From positions 620,001 to 684,000 of the forward strand of contig JADJTI010000004.1 of the NCBI GenBank assembly GCA_016711265.1: a DNA stretch of 64,000 bases, written 5' to 3'. Of this stretch, positions 8,328 to 16,708 are shown piece after piece. How positions within the stretch are numbered: the first letter of the stretch is position 1; every line of letters begins with the position of its first letter. The position numbers and the translations under genes are program-made. This stretch comes from Austwickia sp. Lineage in GTDB: Bacteria; Actinomycetota; Actinomycetes; Actinomycetales; Dermatophilaceae. The notes under the pieces are model-generated. The model did not search any database. It was not told the DNA's origin and was given only the letters and a program-made list of their open reading frames with translations.

Positions 8328-9365
8328 ATGGCCGCATCGACCACCACGTCGCTGAGCGCGGAGCCGGCGCCGCCCCCGGCGCAACCCCCTGAGCTCACCT
8401 GGCGACAGAAGCTGAGCAAGTGGGACACGATCGTGTCTCCTTACCTCTACATCTCACCGTTCTTCATTCTGTTTGCGTTGGTCGGCCTGTTTCCGCTGCT
8501 CTACACGTTCTGGGTTTCGCTACACCAATGGAGCCTGATCGGCGGCCAGGGGCGTTTCGTCGGCCTCGACAACTACACGCATGTGCTCGGCCAGGAGCAG
8601 TTCCGCGTCGGCCTGCGTAACACCTTCAGTATCTTCTTGATCTCGGGGGTGAGCCAGACGCTGATCGCGTTGGGGCTGGCCGCCGTACTCAATCAGAATC
8701 TGCGCGCCAAAACGTTCTGGCGCATGGGCGTGCTGTTGCCGTACGTCGTGGCACCGGTGGCTGTCGGCGTCATCTTCTCGAAGATGTTCGCCGACCAGTC
8801 CGGCCTCTTCAACGCGATCCTGGGCGTCGTCGGCATCGGACCGATCGCCTGGCACGCGGAGGTGATTCCGAGCCATCTGGCGATCGCCACGATGGTGAAC
8901 TTCCGGTGGATCGGTTACGTGACGCTGATCTTCCTGGCCGCCATGCAGGCCATCCCTCGGGACGTCTACGAAGCGGCCATGCTCGATGGCGCCGGGCGGC
9001 TGCGGCAATTCGTCTCCGTCACGGTCCCCATGCTGCGGCCGACGATCATCTTCGTCGTCATCACGGCGACGATCGGCGGTCTGCAGATCTTCGACGAGCC
9101 GCGCGTCTTCGACCAGGACGGCCGGGGCGGCTCGGACCGGCAGTGGATGACCATCACGATGTACATCTACGAACTCGGCTGGGGATCCCAGAAGAGCTTC
9201 GGTCGCGCAGCTGCGGTCTCGTGGATTCTCTTCCTGATCATTATCGCCGTCGGCATTCTCAACTTCTGGCTGACCCAGCGCATCGCCTCGGGAGACGCCG
9301 GCGCGACCTCCAAGAAGACCCGCCGCAAGCAGGCGGTCCCGAGCGCACCAGGGAGCACGCCATGA
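8328..9365 (+). CDS. Sugar ABC transporter permease, MalF/UgpA type
   Basis: A 345-residue membrane protein with six predicted transmembrane segments, beginning with the conserved YLYISPFFILFALVGLFPLLYTFWVSL helix. The EAA loop that docks the ATPase is seen as DVYEAAMLDGAGRLRQFVSVTVP. It starts 4 bp after the binding-protein stop codon and its own stop overlaps the next start by 4 bp (ATGA), so the three genes are one operon. The C-terminal tail is basic and cytoplasmic. Confidence 0.92.
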   Translation: MAASTTTSLSAEPAPPPAQPPELTWRQKLSKWDTIVSPYLYISPFFILFALVGLFPLLYTFWVSLHQWSLIGGQGRFVGLDNYTHVLGQEQFRVGLRNTFSIFLISGVSQTLIALGLAAVLNQNLRAKTFWRMGVLLPYVVAPVAVGVIFSKMFADQSGLFNAILGVVGIGPIAWHAEVIPSHLAIATMVNFRWIGYVTLIFLAAMQAIPRDVYEAAMLDGAGRLRQFVSVTVPMLRPTIIFVVITATIGGLQIFDEPRVFDQDGRGGSDRQWMTITMYIYELGWGSQKSFGRAAAVSWILFLIIIAVGILNFWLTQRIASGDAGATSKKTRRKQAVPSAPGSTP

Positions 9366-10273
9366 GCGCCACCAGCACCGAAGGGCTGGCGGGCAAGTCC
9401 GCCGCCCGGTTCGCGGAGCGGCGCGATGCCCGGCGGGCACGCCGCGTCGCCAGTGACAGGCCGGGTTGGATCACCTACGCCATCTTGACAGCCGTGCTGG
9501 CCCTGTCGGCGTACCCGCTGTATTACTCGTTCCTGCTCGGTTCCTCCGATGCCCAGACCATCGCGCAGACTCCGGTCCCGTCCTTGATCCCGCAAGGGAA
9601 TTTCATGACCAACGTGACCCGCGTGGTGTCCTCGGATATCAAGTTCTGGCAGGCGGTCACCAACAGCGTCATCATCGCGGTGATCTCGTCGCTGTCGGTG
9701 ATCTTCTTCTCGACCCTGGCGGGATACGCCTTCTCCAAATTGCAGTTCCGGGGCCGTAAGCCGCTGCTCGTGTTCGTGGTGGCGACCATGGCCGTTCCCG
9801 TGCAGCTCAGCATCGTCCCGATGTTCATCGTGATGGCGAAGTTGGGCTGGACCGGAAAGCTGCAGGCGGTCATCGTTCCGGGGATGGTCACTGCCTTCGG
9901 CGTCTTCTGGATGACGCAGTATCTGGAAACGGCGCTGCCGTACGAGTTGGTCGAGGCGGCGCGGGTCGACGGCTGCTCCATGATCCGCACCTTCTGGCAC
10001 GTGGCATTGCCCGCGGCGAGGCCGGCTGCGGCCATGCTCGGGCTGTTCACCTTCATCGGCTCGTGGACCAGCTTCTTCTGGCCGTTCATCGTGTTGGGGT
10101 CGTCCAACCCCTCACTGCCGGTCTCGATACAGCTGCTGCAAGCCTCGTACTTCAAGGATTACTCGCTGATCCTGGCGGGCGTCACGATCGCCGCGCTGCC
10201 GCTGATCGTGGTCTTCATGTTCGCCGGCAGGCAGTTGGTGGCCGGCGTCATGGCCGGCGCGGTCAAGGGCTGA
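9362..10273 (+). CDS. Sugar ABC transporter permease, MalG/UgpE type
   Basis: A 303-residue inner-membrane protein with six predicted helices after a basic N-terminus (FAERRDARRARR). The EAA motif reads YELVEAARVDGCSMIRTFWHVALP. ATG 9362 overlaps the stop codon of the previous permease. No nucleotide-binding subunit follows: the operon stops here at a strong terminator. In actinobacteria a shared MsiK-type ATPase often serves such transporters, which would explain the absence. Confidence 0.92.
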   Translation: MSATSTEGLAGKSAARFAERRDARRARRVASDRPGWITYAILTAVLALSAYPLYYSFLLGSSDAQTIAQTPVPSLIPQGNFMTNVTRVVSSDIKFWQAVTNSVIIAVISSLSVIFFSTLAGYAFSKLQFRGRKPLLVFVVATMAVPVQLSIVPMFIVMAKLGWTGKLQAVIVPGMVTAFGVFWMTQYLETALPYELVEAARVDGCSMIRTFWHVALPAARPAAAMLGLFTFIGSWTSFFWPFIVLGSSNPSLPVSIQLLQASYFKDYSLILAGVTIAALPLIVVFMFAGRQLVAGVMAGAVKG

Positions 10274-10324
10274 TCGAACTCCCGACCGAATGAAAGGCCG
10301 AACGTTGGCCGAAAACCTGCCGAA

Positions 10325-10380
10325 CCACTGGCCGGCCGTCCCGCAGTCCCACGAGACCTTGCGGGGCGGCCGGTCAGTGG
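10325..10380. terminator. Bidirectional terminator between convergent genes
   Basis: Arms 10325-10344 and 10361-10380 form a 20-bp stem (CCACTGGCCGGCC... / ...GGCCGGTCAGTGG) with two G-T wobbles and a 16-nt loop. It lies between the sugar-transport operon and the convergent persulfide dioxygenase gene, and can serve both. Confidence 0.8.
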
Positions 10381-10407
10381 CGTTGTAGCTCAGGCAGGTC
10401 AAGCTGG

Positions 10408-11853
10408 TCAGGCAGTGCCGACCGTGGCTGCCTCGTCCTCTTCCCGGGCGGCCTGGGCAGCAGCCGCGGTGACTGCACAGACCTGGCCGGGGTTGATCGC
10501 GCCGTACCCACCCAGGACGTCGGAGACGTCGCCGAAGCCCCGATGCCGGAGCAGGCTGGCGCCCACGCTGGAGCGCCAGCCGCCGGCGCAGTACAGGACC
10601 ACGGGTCGGGTGGGGTCCAATTCGCCGGTACGACGCCCCAGCTCCGCGAGCGGGATGTGGCCGGCGCCCGCCACCATGCCCGTGGCCAGTTCGCCGGTGT
10701 TGCGGATGTCCACCACCTGCAGGTCGGCGACACCGCCGGCGAGTGCCGCGTCCAACTGTGCGGGAGTCAACCGGCTGGACGGCTCGGCCCGGTCGGGATG
10801 CGCGATCAGGAAGGCCTGCGCGTTCGCCACATACCCCAGGACGCCGTCGAACCCGATGCGTCCGAGCCGAACCGCGACCTGCTGTTCCACGCCCTCGGGG
10901 GCCATGACCACCACCCTGTCCGTCGGAGCGATCACCATCCCCACCGTTTCGGCGAGCCGACCCTCGGCGCCGACGTTGATGGCCCCCGCGACGTGACCGG
11001 CGGCGAACTCGATCGGGCTGCGGGCATCGAGCAGAACGGCGCCCTCATCGAGAGCGGCGACCACGTCCGCGTCGGACAGAGCCACGACCTGGGCGTCCAG
11101 CGCGCGGACGTCGCGTTGCTGCTTGTTGAGCGTGGCGTTGTAGAGGAAGTACTCCGGCGCCGACGGTTGACCCTGGGTCACCACGGCCAAGAACTCGGTC
11201 TCGCTCATGGGTTGACAGGCATAGTTGGTGGCCCGCTGCTCACCGATCGTCGATTGGCGTTCCGTGGACAGGTTCTTGCCACACGCTGAGCCGGCCCCGT
11301 GTGCGGGGAAGACGCGCACCGGGTCCGGCAGGCCCATGAGCTTGTGTTGGATCGAGTCGTACAGCTGGCGCCCCAGCTGCTCCTGGGTCACTCCGACCGA
11401 GGCGAGCAGATCCGGGCGTCCGACGTCGCCGATGAACAACGCGTCGCCGGTGAGTACGGCGTACGCCACCTCGTCGTCGGCGTGCTCGTAGACCAGGACG
11501 CTGATCGACTCCGGCGTGTGACCGGGGGTCTCCATGATTTCGAGGGTCACTTCGCCCAGGCTGACCCGGTCCCCGTCGGCGAACGGCCGGATCTCGAAGT
11601 CGGCGGCGGCCGCCCGGCCATAACCGATCCAGGCCCCCGTCGCCTTGGCGAGTTCGAGGTGTCCGGAGACGAAGTCGGCGTGGAAGTGGGTGTTGATGAC
11701 GCCGACGATGGTCAAACCGGCCGCGGCGGCGTCGGCGAGGTACTCCTCCACGTCGCGGCGCGGGTCAACGACCACCGCCTGGCCGGTGGTGGTGTCCCCG
11801 ATCAGGTACGACGCCTGCGACAGACACTCGAGGTAGTACTGGGTGAAGTGCAT
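10408..11853 (-). CDS. Persulfide dioxygenase-like MBL hydrolase fused to two rhodanese domains
   Basis: A 481-residue protein. ATG 11853 follows AGGAGG. Residues 1-250 are a metallo-beta-lactamase fold with the metal motif THFHADFVSGH and the GHTPESISVLV and FPAHGAGS signatures of ETHE1-type persulfide dioxygenases (glutathione or other low-molecular-weight persulfide to sulfite). Two rhodanese domains follow. The first (LLDARSPIEFAAGHVAGAINV) has lost its active Cys (MAPEGVEQQ in its place). The second keeps it (VLYCAGGWRSS). The upstream palindrome GATACCC-N4-GGGTATA matches that of the SQR operon at 51980, which suggests joint control by a sulfur-responsive repressor. Confidence 0.87.
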   Translation of the reverse strand: MHFTQYYLECLSQASYLIGDTTTGQAVVVDPRRDVEEYLADAAAAGLTIVGVINTHFHADFVSGHLELAKATGAWIGYGRAAAADFEIRPFADGDRVSLGEVTLEIMETPGHTPESISVLVYEHADDEVAYAVLTGDALFIGDVGRPDLLASVGVTQEQLGRQLYDSIQHKLMGLPDPVRVFPAHGAGSACGKNLSTERQSTIGEQRATNYACQPMSETEFLAVVTQGQPSAPEYFLYNATLNKQQRDVRALDAQVVALSDADVVAALDEGAVLLDARSPIEFAAGHVAGAINVGAEGRLAETVGMVIAPTDRVVVMAPEGVEQQVAVRLGRIGFDGVLGYVANAQAFLIAHPDRAEPSSRLTPAQLDAALAGGVADLQVVDIRNTGELATGMVAGAGHIPLAELGRRTGELDPTRPVVLYCAGGWRSSVGASLLRHRGFGDVSDVLGGYGAINPGQVCAVTAAAAQAAREEDEAATVGTA

Positions 11854-11916
11854 CGGTGGTCCTCCTGGCGGCGGGGCATCAGGCCCACGGGTCGACAACT
11901 CGTCACCCGTGGAACG

Positions 11917-11934
11917 GATACCCCCATGGGTATA
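11917..11934. promoter_or_regulatory. CsoR/CstR-like operator upstream of the persulfide dioxygenase gene
   Basis: GATACCC (11917-11923), a 4-bp spacer and GGGTATA (11928-11934) form a near-perfect inverted repeat 64 bp upstream of the start codon. AT-tipped C-tract/G-tract palindromes are typical of CsoR-family sites, including the persulfide sensor CstR. A perfect version lies at 51980-51997. No CsoR-family gene is present in the window. Confidence 0.55.
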
Positions 11935-11976
11935 TTCCCGCGATCCTCCGCCTGGTGGATCAGGGCTCCTGAGACC

Positions 11977-12456
11977 CTAGGGACGGCTCTCGCGACCGGC
12001 CTCGCGCTCGGCGGCCAGCCGCCGTACTTCGTCCTCCCGACCTTCGGTACGCCGACGGTCGGCTTCGATCCGCAACTGTGCCTCGCGCGTCCGCTCCTCC
12101 TCGCGCGCTGCCTCCAGCCGGGCAACCTCCTCCTGGCGGGCCTGCTGCGTGGTACCGAGCTTGCGCTGAGTCTCCAGCAGGGCCGCCTCCTGCTCGGCCT
12201 GGGTGCGCAGCAGCTCCTTGCGCTCACGTCGCTTGCTCACCGTCCGGCGGGTGCCGAACCCCAGGAGCCGGATTCCCAGCCAGAGCAGCACCATCGCGAC
12301 CATGCCGCCGACGAACAGCATCAGCGGGCTGACGTTGAAGGACGAGTTCAAGATGGTGGTCGTCAACGCCGGGCCACTGGCCTGCGACGCCGCCCAGACC
12401 CCGAGAAGGCCGATCGCCGCCGCGATCAGCACGAGGATGATGCCCAGAACGATCAT
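11977..12456 (-). CDS. Small two-helix membrane protein with cytoplasmic coiled coil
   Basis: A 159-residue protein from ATG 12456, which has GGAG upstream; an earlier ATG at 12534 is less likely. Two hydrophobic helices (MIVLGIILVLIAAAIGLLGVW and LMLFVGGMVAMVLLWLGIRLL) flank an extracytoplasmic loop. A long charged coiled coil then runs to the end (RRERKELLRTQAEQEAALLE ...). The topology is like LapA/DUF1049 proteins, but that assignment is tentative. It is followed by the MBL-rhodanese promoter region. Confidence 0.6.
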   Translation of the reverse strand: MIVLGIILVLIAAAIGLLGVWAASQASGPALTTTILNSSFNVSPLMLFVGGMVAMVLLWLGIRLLGFGTRRTVSKRRERKELLRTQAEQEAALLETQRKLGTTQQARQEEVARLEAAREEERTREAQLRIEADRRRTEGREDEVRRLAAEREAGRESRP

Positions 12457-12596
12457 CGCGATGCTCCTGCTCGATGCGCCGCGGCCAGATGCACCGCGAC
12501 CAAGTCGGTTTCGCCGGTTCGGCTGGCCAAACACTACCCATCCGCGCCGGACCCAAACGATTGCCCGGTCACGCCCGGACGCGCCAGAGTGGCTGC

Positions 12597-13127
12597 ATGA
12601 CCCGCCCCGCGCTGCAGGCTGATCACGGCGACATCACCCGGGAGCCGGTGGACGCCATCGTCAACGCCGCAAACTCCACGCTGTACGGCGGCGGAGGAGT
12701 GGACGGAGCGATCCACCGGGCAGCTGGACCTCAATTGTTAACAGCCTGCCGCGAATTGCGGCAGACCCGGTGGCCGGACGGACTGCCCACCGGAGAGGCG
12801 ACCGCCACGCCGGCCTACAACCTCCCGTGTCGCTGGGTGATCCACACCGTCGGCCCGAACCGGCATACCGGGCAGACCGACCCAGCGCTGCTGCGATCGT
12901 GTTTCGTCCGATCCCTGGAGGTAGCCGCAGACCTGGGGGCAACCAGCGTGGCGTTCCCGGCCATCAGCGCCGGGGTATACGGCTGGGACGCCGCCGAGGT
13001 AGCTCGCGTCGCGGTCGACGCGGTCCGCACCAGCTGCCCGGACGGCATCGAGCTGGTTCGCTTTGTGCTCTTCAGCCAGGACATGTTGGGGGTCTTCCAG
13101 GCCGCCCTCTCCGTCGCCGGCGATTGA
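12597..13127 (+). CDS. Macro-domain protein, MacroD-type ADP-ribosyl hydrolase
   Basis: A 176-residue single-domain protein. The macro fold starts with GDITREPVDAIVNAANSTL, then YGGGGVDGAIHRAAGPQL, the catalytic-loop region of MacroD-type O-acetyl-ADP-ribose deacetylases and mono-ADP-ribosyl hydrolases. Further signatures are CRWVIHTVGPN and AFPAISAGVYGWD. The start ATG 12597 has only a weak ribosome site. It stands alone and converges with the nitrilase-family gene. Family identity is clear; the physiological target is not. Confidence 0.9.
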   Translation: MTRPALQADHGDITREPVDAIVNAANSTLYGGGGVDGAIHRAAGPQLLTACRELRQTRWPDGLPTGEATATPAYNLPCRWVIHTVGPNRHTGQTDPALLRSCFVRSLEVAADLGATSVAFPAISAGVYGWDAAEVARVAVDAVRTSCPDGIELVRFVLFSQDMLGVFQAALSVAGD

Positions 13128-13197
13128 CGGCAGGTCGTGCGACCTCGGATCAGCAAACCTGACCCGGACCAGCCGTGTGCGTCGCGACGCGGCGACG

Positions 13198-13977
13198 TCA
13201 GAGGATGGGGACCCGCGCGCGGACGGCGGCCACGGTGGCCCGATCGACTTCGCCGACCAACACCCCCGTGTCGCCGCCCAGCCGGGCCCGGACAGTGCCG
13301 GTGGGGTCGACCAGCGCACTGCGGCCGATGCCCAGGGGGTGCGGATGTCTGGGTGCGGTCCACGGCTGGTCACACGCCAGCAGCCAGGCCTGCGCGTCGG
13401 CGGCCCGCGCCCGCACCACCAGGTCCCACTGTTCGGCCTTGCCGGGTCCATCGCCCCACGACGCCGGCACGCACACCAGTTCGGCGCCGGCCCGTCCCAG
13501 GTCGCCGAAGTGTGCGGCGAACCGCAGGTCGAAGCACGTCGCCAACCCCACCACCACGTCGTCCACCACGAACGTCACCAGCCGATCACCGGGTGCCACC
13601 ACGGCGGACTCCCGGGCATCGAAGGCGTCGTACAGGTGGATCTTCCGGTAGCTGGTGTCCACGCCGCCGCCGGTGACCAGCAGGGTGTTGTACACACGCT
13701 CGTCATCGGCAGGCTCGAACATGCCCACCACGACGGTCACGGCGCACTCGGTCGCCACGGCGCGGATCGTCTCCGCGAATGGCCCGTCCAGGGGCTGGGC
13801 CACCTCTGGCAGGTCCGCGCCGAAGGCCACCATGCTCGCCTCGGGCAGGACCACCAGCCGGGCGCCGGTCGCGGCGCCCGCCCGGATCGCCTCGCCGGCT
13901 CGCGTCAGGTTGGCGCTGAGGTCGGGACCGCTGTGGAACTGTACGGCGGCCACGCGCAGGGTCTGGGGCGGCGCCAT
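13198..13977 (-). CDS. Carbon-nitrogen hydrolase (nitrilase superfamily)
   Basis: A 259-residue amidase-type member of the nitrilase superfamily from ATG 13977 (MAPPQTLRVAAVQF). The catalytic Glu-Lys-Cys triad is visible as VVLPEAS, TSYRKIHLYD and GLATCFDLRF, followed by a second conserved Glu region around GKAEQWDLVVRARA. This length and layout match Nit/omega-amidase-type enzymes, which hydrolyse small amides such as deaminated glutathione or alpha-ketoglutaramate. The exact substrate is not determined. Confidence 0.87.
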   Translation of the reverse strand: MAPPQTLRVAAVQFHSGPDLSANLTRAGEAIRAGAATGARLVVLPEASMVAFGADLPEVAQPLDGPFAETIRAVATECAVTVVVGMFEPADDERVYNTLLVTGGGVDTSYRKIHLYDAFDARESAVVAPGDRLVTFVVDDVVVGLATCFDLRFAAHFGDLGRAGAELVCVPASWGDGPGKAEQWDLVVRARAADAQAWLLACDQPWTAPRHPHPLGIGRSALVDPTGTVRARLGGDTGVLVGEVDRATVAAVRARVPIL

Positions 13978-14065
13978 CGGCGTTCGGCCTCCGATCACGG
14001 TGTCGTGGAGTGGTTCGGTCTCAGCCTCCCACGACCGCGACAGCGCGACAGTCACGCGCGGGTGC

Positions 14066-14995
14066 TCAGCCCCGTTCCCCACGCAGCCATTGCCGTCGTT
14101 CGCGTTCCAGGTTCTCCCGAGCCCGGGCCTCCCAACGGCGTCGTGCGCTGGTCGTGTGATACAAGGCCGGGAGCCCGAGCAGCCGCTCCAGGACGGCGAG
14201 CCGCCCGCTGCGGAAGTCCTCATCGCCGACGTGCGCGTACTCCGCGCGGATCGCGGCGGCGTACCGCTGGTAGCGCTGCGGCGTGCCCGCCAGCACCGCC
14301 AGGTCCGCGTCGTTGAGCACGGCAGCATCGGCCCCGTCGGGATCGCCGGGGGTGGCGGTGCCTAGTACCAGCTCACCGACCCGTTCGGTCAGCGGGCGCC
14401 GCGCTCCGAGGGCCGACAGCGTCCCGATGGCCAGGTCCGCCGAGTCGGCTTCGTCGCTTCCTGGACGGCCGGCGTACACCGCGTCGTGAAACCACGCGGC
14501 CATCACTGCCGCGGGCCCGCCGTCATGCTGTTCCTGCGCCAGCAGCTCCAGCGCGTGCAGCACGTCGAGCAGGTGCGCGGTCGTGTGGTAATGCCGGTGC
14601 GGCTCGCTCCAGCGGTCGAGCAGGTCGGTTCCCGCGCTGCTCCATGCCTCGGCGGGGACGTCCCACGGCAGCTGGGCGGGCAACCGGGACCACCGTTGGG
14701 TCAGCTCCTGGAGGCGGCGGGCCGGGCCGACCCGGGCCTTGTCACGTGCCGCGACTCGCAACCCGGACTCCCGCAGCGCCGCCAGCAGCTCGCGCGCCGC
14801 GACCGGTCGAGCGCCCGCGGCCACCAGCGCGTCGTACCGATCCGATGGCACATCGTAGTGATCGTGGTCGAAGGCCCGGGCGGGGAGCCCGACGCTTCGG
14901 GCGAAGGCGTGCAGTTCCTCCAGGCTCGTGTCGGAGACCAGGTGCGACCAGGTCGTGCCGTACGCCGGCCACGCGGGTGGGTCGATGAGGATCAC
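14066..14995 (-). CDS. DUF4031 domain fused to an HD-type phosphohydrolase domain
   Basis: GTG 14995 gives the usual DUF4031 beginning VILIDPPAWPAYG, with WSHLVSDTSLEELHAFA and AFDHDHYDVP following, over residues 1-85. The second half is an HD-superfamily domain: HRHYHTTAHLLDVLHAL supplies the first His, AAWFHDAVYAGRPGSDEADSA the HD pair, and VLNDADLAVL the last Asp. The frame is open upstream to an ATG at 15046, but that codon lies in the loop of a 19-bp hairpin, so the internal GTG is preferred. The HD domain suggests a metal-dependent nucleotide phosphohydrolase; the role of DUF4031 is unknown. Confidence 0.8.
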   Translation of the reverse strand: MILIDPPAWPAYGTTWSHLVSDTSLEELHAFARSVGLPARAFDHDHYDVPSDRYDALVAAGARPVAARELLAALRESGLRVAARDKARVGPARRLQELTQRWSRLPAQLPWDVPAEAWSSAGTDLLDRWSEPHRHYHTTAHLLDVLHALELLAQEQHDGGPAAVMAAWFHDAVYAGRPGSDEADSADLAIGTLSALGARRPLTERVGELVLGTATPGDPDGADAAVLNDADLAVLAGTPQRYQRYAAAIRAEYAHVGDEDFRSGRLAVLERLLGLPALYHTTSARRRWEARARENLERERRQWLRGERG

Positions 14996-15024
14996 CGACG
15001 GATCACTCGCCCACGGGGACACAG

Positions 15025-15064
15025 AGTGCGACTCACGGCTCGACATCGAGCCGTGAGTCGCACT
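15025..15064. terminator. 19-bp perfect hairpin downstream of gdhA
   Basis: AGTGCGACTCACGGCTCGA (15025-15043) is exactly inverted at 15046-15064, leaving a 2-nt loop. It lies 25 bp past the gdhA stop codon and so probably ends that transcript before the DUF4031-HD gene, which is on the same strand. Confidence 0.8.
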
Positions 15065-15089
15065 GAAGCCGCACGAGGTATCCGCGTCC

Positions 15090-16433
15090 TCAGATCAGTC
15101 CCAAGGCCAGCATGGCGTCGGCTACCTGGGTGAACCCGGCGATATTGGCGCCCGCCACCAGATCGCCGGGCAGGCCGTATTCGTCGGCGGTGGTCGCGCA
15201 GTTGGCGTATATGGTGGTCATGATTTCGTGCAGCCGCTGCTCCGCATAGTCGAACGCCCACGAGTCACGCGAGGCGTTCTGCTGCATCTCCAGGGCGGAG
15301 GTCGCCACGCCACCGGCGTTGGCCGCCTTGCCCGGGGCGAACTTGATCCCGCCCTCACGCAGAATGGCCGTGGCGGTGGGTGTCGTGGGCATGTTGGCGC
15401 CCTCCGCGACGTACTGGCAGCCGCTCTTGACCAGGGCTGCGGCACCGGCGTCACCCAGCTCGTTCTGCGTCGCACAGGGCAGGGCGACATCGCACGGCAC
15501 GTCCCAGATGGACCCGCCCTCGACGTAGTTCCCGCCCTTTTCGGTCGCGTAGTCCGCGATCCGCGCACGGCGAACCTCTTTGAGGTCTTTGATGAGGTCC
15601 AAGTCGATCCCGGCCTCGTCCACGATGTAGCCGTTGGAGTCGGACATCGCCAGGACGGTGCCACCCAATTGCAGGACCTTCTCGGCCGCGTAGATCGCCA
15701 CGTTGCCGGAGCCGGAGACGACCACCCGCAAGCCGTCGAACGAGCTCTTGTCCGCAGCCAGCATCTCCTGCACGAAGAACACCAAACCGTATCCGGTGGC
15801 CTCGGTGCGCACCTGGGAGCCACCCCAGGTCAGTCCCTTACCGGTGAGCACCCCGGCCTCGTAGCGGTTGGTGATCCGCTTGTACTGCCCGAACAGGTAG
15901 CCGATCTCCCGGCCGCCCACGCCGATGTCACCGGCCGGCACGTCGGTGTACTCACCCAGGTGCCGGTAGAGCTCGGTCATGAACGACTGGCAGAAGCGCA
16001 TGATCTCGCCGTCGCTGCGACCCTTGGGGTCGAAGTCGGAGCCGCCCTTGCCTCCGCCGATGGGCATGGTGGTCAGCGCGTTCTTGAAGATCTGCTCGAA
16101 ACCCAGGAACTTGATGATGCCCAGGTAGACGCTCGGGTGGAAGCGAAGCCCACCCTTGTAGGGCCCGAGGGCGGAGTTGAACTCCACCCGGAATCCGCGA
16201 TTGATCTGGATCCTGCCCTCGTCGTCGACCCACGGGACCCGGAAGATGATCTGCCGCTCGGGCTCGCAGATCCGTTCGATGACGGAAGCCCTGGTGTATT
16301 CGGGACGCTTCTTCACCACCGGGGTCAGGTTGGCGAGCACTTCGAGGACGGCTTGGTGGAACTCGACTTCTCCCGCGTTGCGCTTGAGGACGGTGTCGTA
16401 CACGGGTTCGAGGCTCGGGTCGATGTTGATCAT
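15090..16433 (-). CDS. gdhA: Glutamate dehydrogenase, NADP-type
   Basis: A 447-residue hexameric-class glutamate dehydrogenase, reductively aminating 2-oxoglutarate. Family signatures are QINRGFRVEFNSALGPYKGG, the catalytic-lysine stretch PIGGGKGGSDFDPKG, the DIGVGGREIGYLFGQYKR segment, and the Rossmann turn VSGSGNVAIYAAEK. The length and these motifs match the NADP-specific enzymes of bacteria. ATG 16433 has GGAGG upstream. It stands alone and ends at the hairpin 15025-15064. Confidence 0.96.
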   Translation of the reverse strand: MINIDPSLEPVYDTVLKRNAGEVEFHQAVLEVLANLTPVVKKRPEYTRASVIERICEPERQIIFRVPWVDDEGRIQINRGFRVEFNSALGPYKGGLRFHPSVYLGIIKFLGFEQIFKNALTTMPIGGGKGGSDFDPKGRSDGEIMRFCQSFMTELYRHLGEYTDVPAGDIGVGGREIGYLFGQYKRITNRYEAGVLTGKGLTWGGSQVRTEATGYGLVFFVQEMLAADKSSFDGLRVVVSGSGNVAIYAAEKVLQLGGTVLAMSDSNGYIVDEAGIDLDLIKDLKEVRRARIADYATEKGGNYVEGGSIWDVPCDVALPCATQNELGDAGAAALVKSGCQYVAEGANMPTTPTATAILREGGIKFAPGKAANAGGVATSALEMQQNASRDSWAFDYAEQRLHEIMTTIYANCATTADEYGLPGDLVAGANIAGFTQVADAMLALGLI

Positions 16434-16708
16434 GGGGCCTCCAGCACCTACAGGGCAACGGTCGGTGGCAACTTACACCGCAACCAGACCGGGCCCCGGT
16501 GACCTCCCGCCATCCGGAAGGATGTCCGGCGTGTGACCGGCCCGTCTCACCGCTCGATATGGCTAACGTCACATTCGTGCCTGGTCAGAGGGGCTCCGAG
16601 GGCGACGAAACGCCCCCAGGGGTTGCCGCGAGGCGGGTGCGCATGAGGGACTGAGAGCGGCCGCGAGGTACGACGTGGCGCGGCGACACCGGACGAATCG
16701 AGGTTGTC

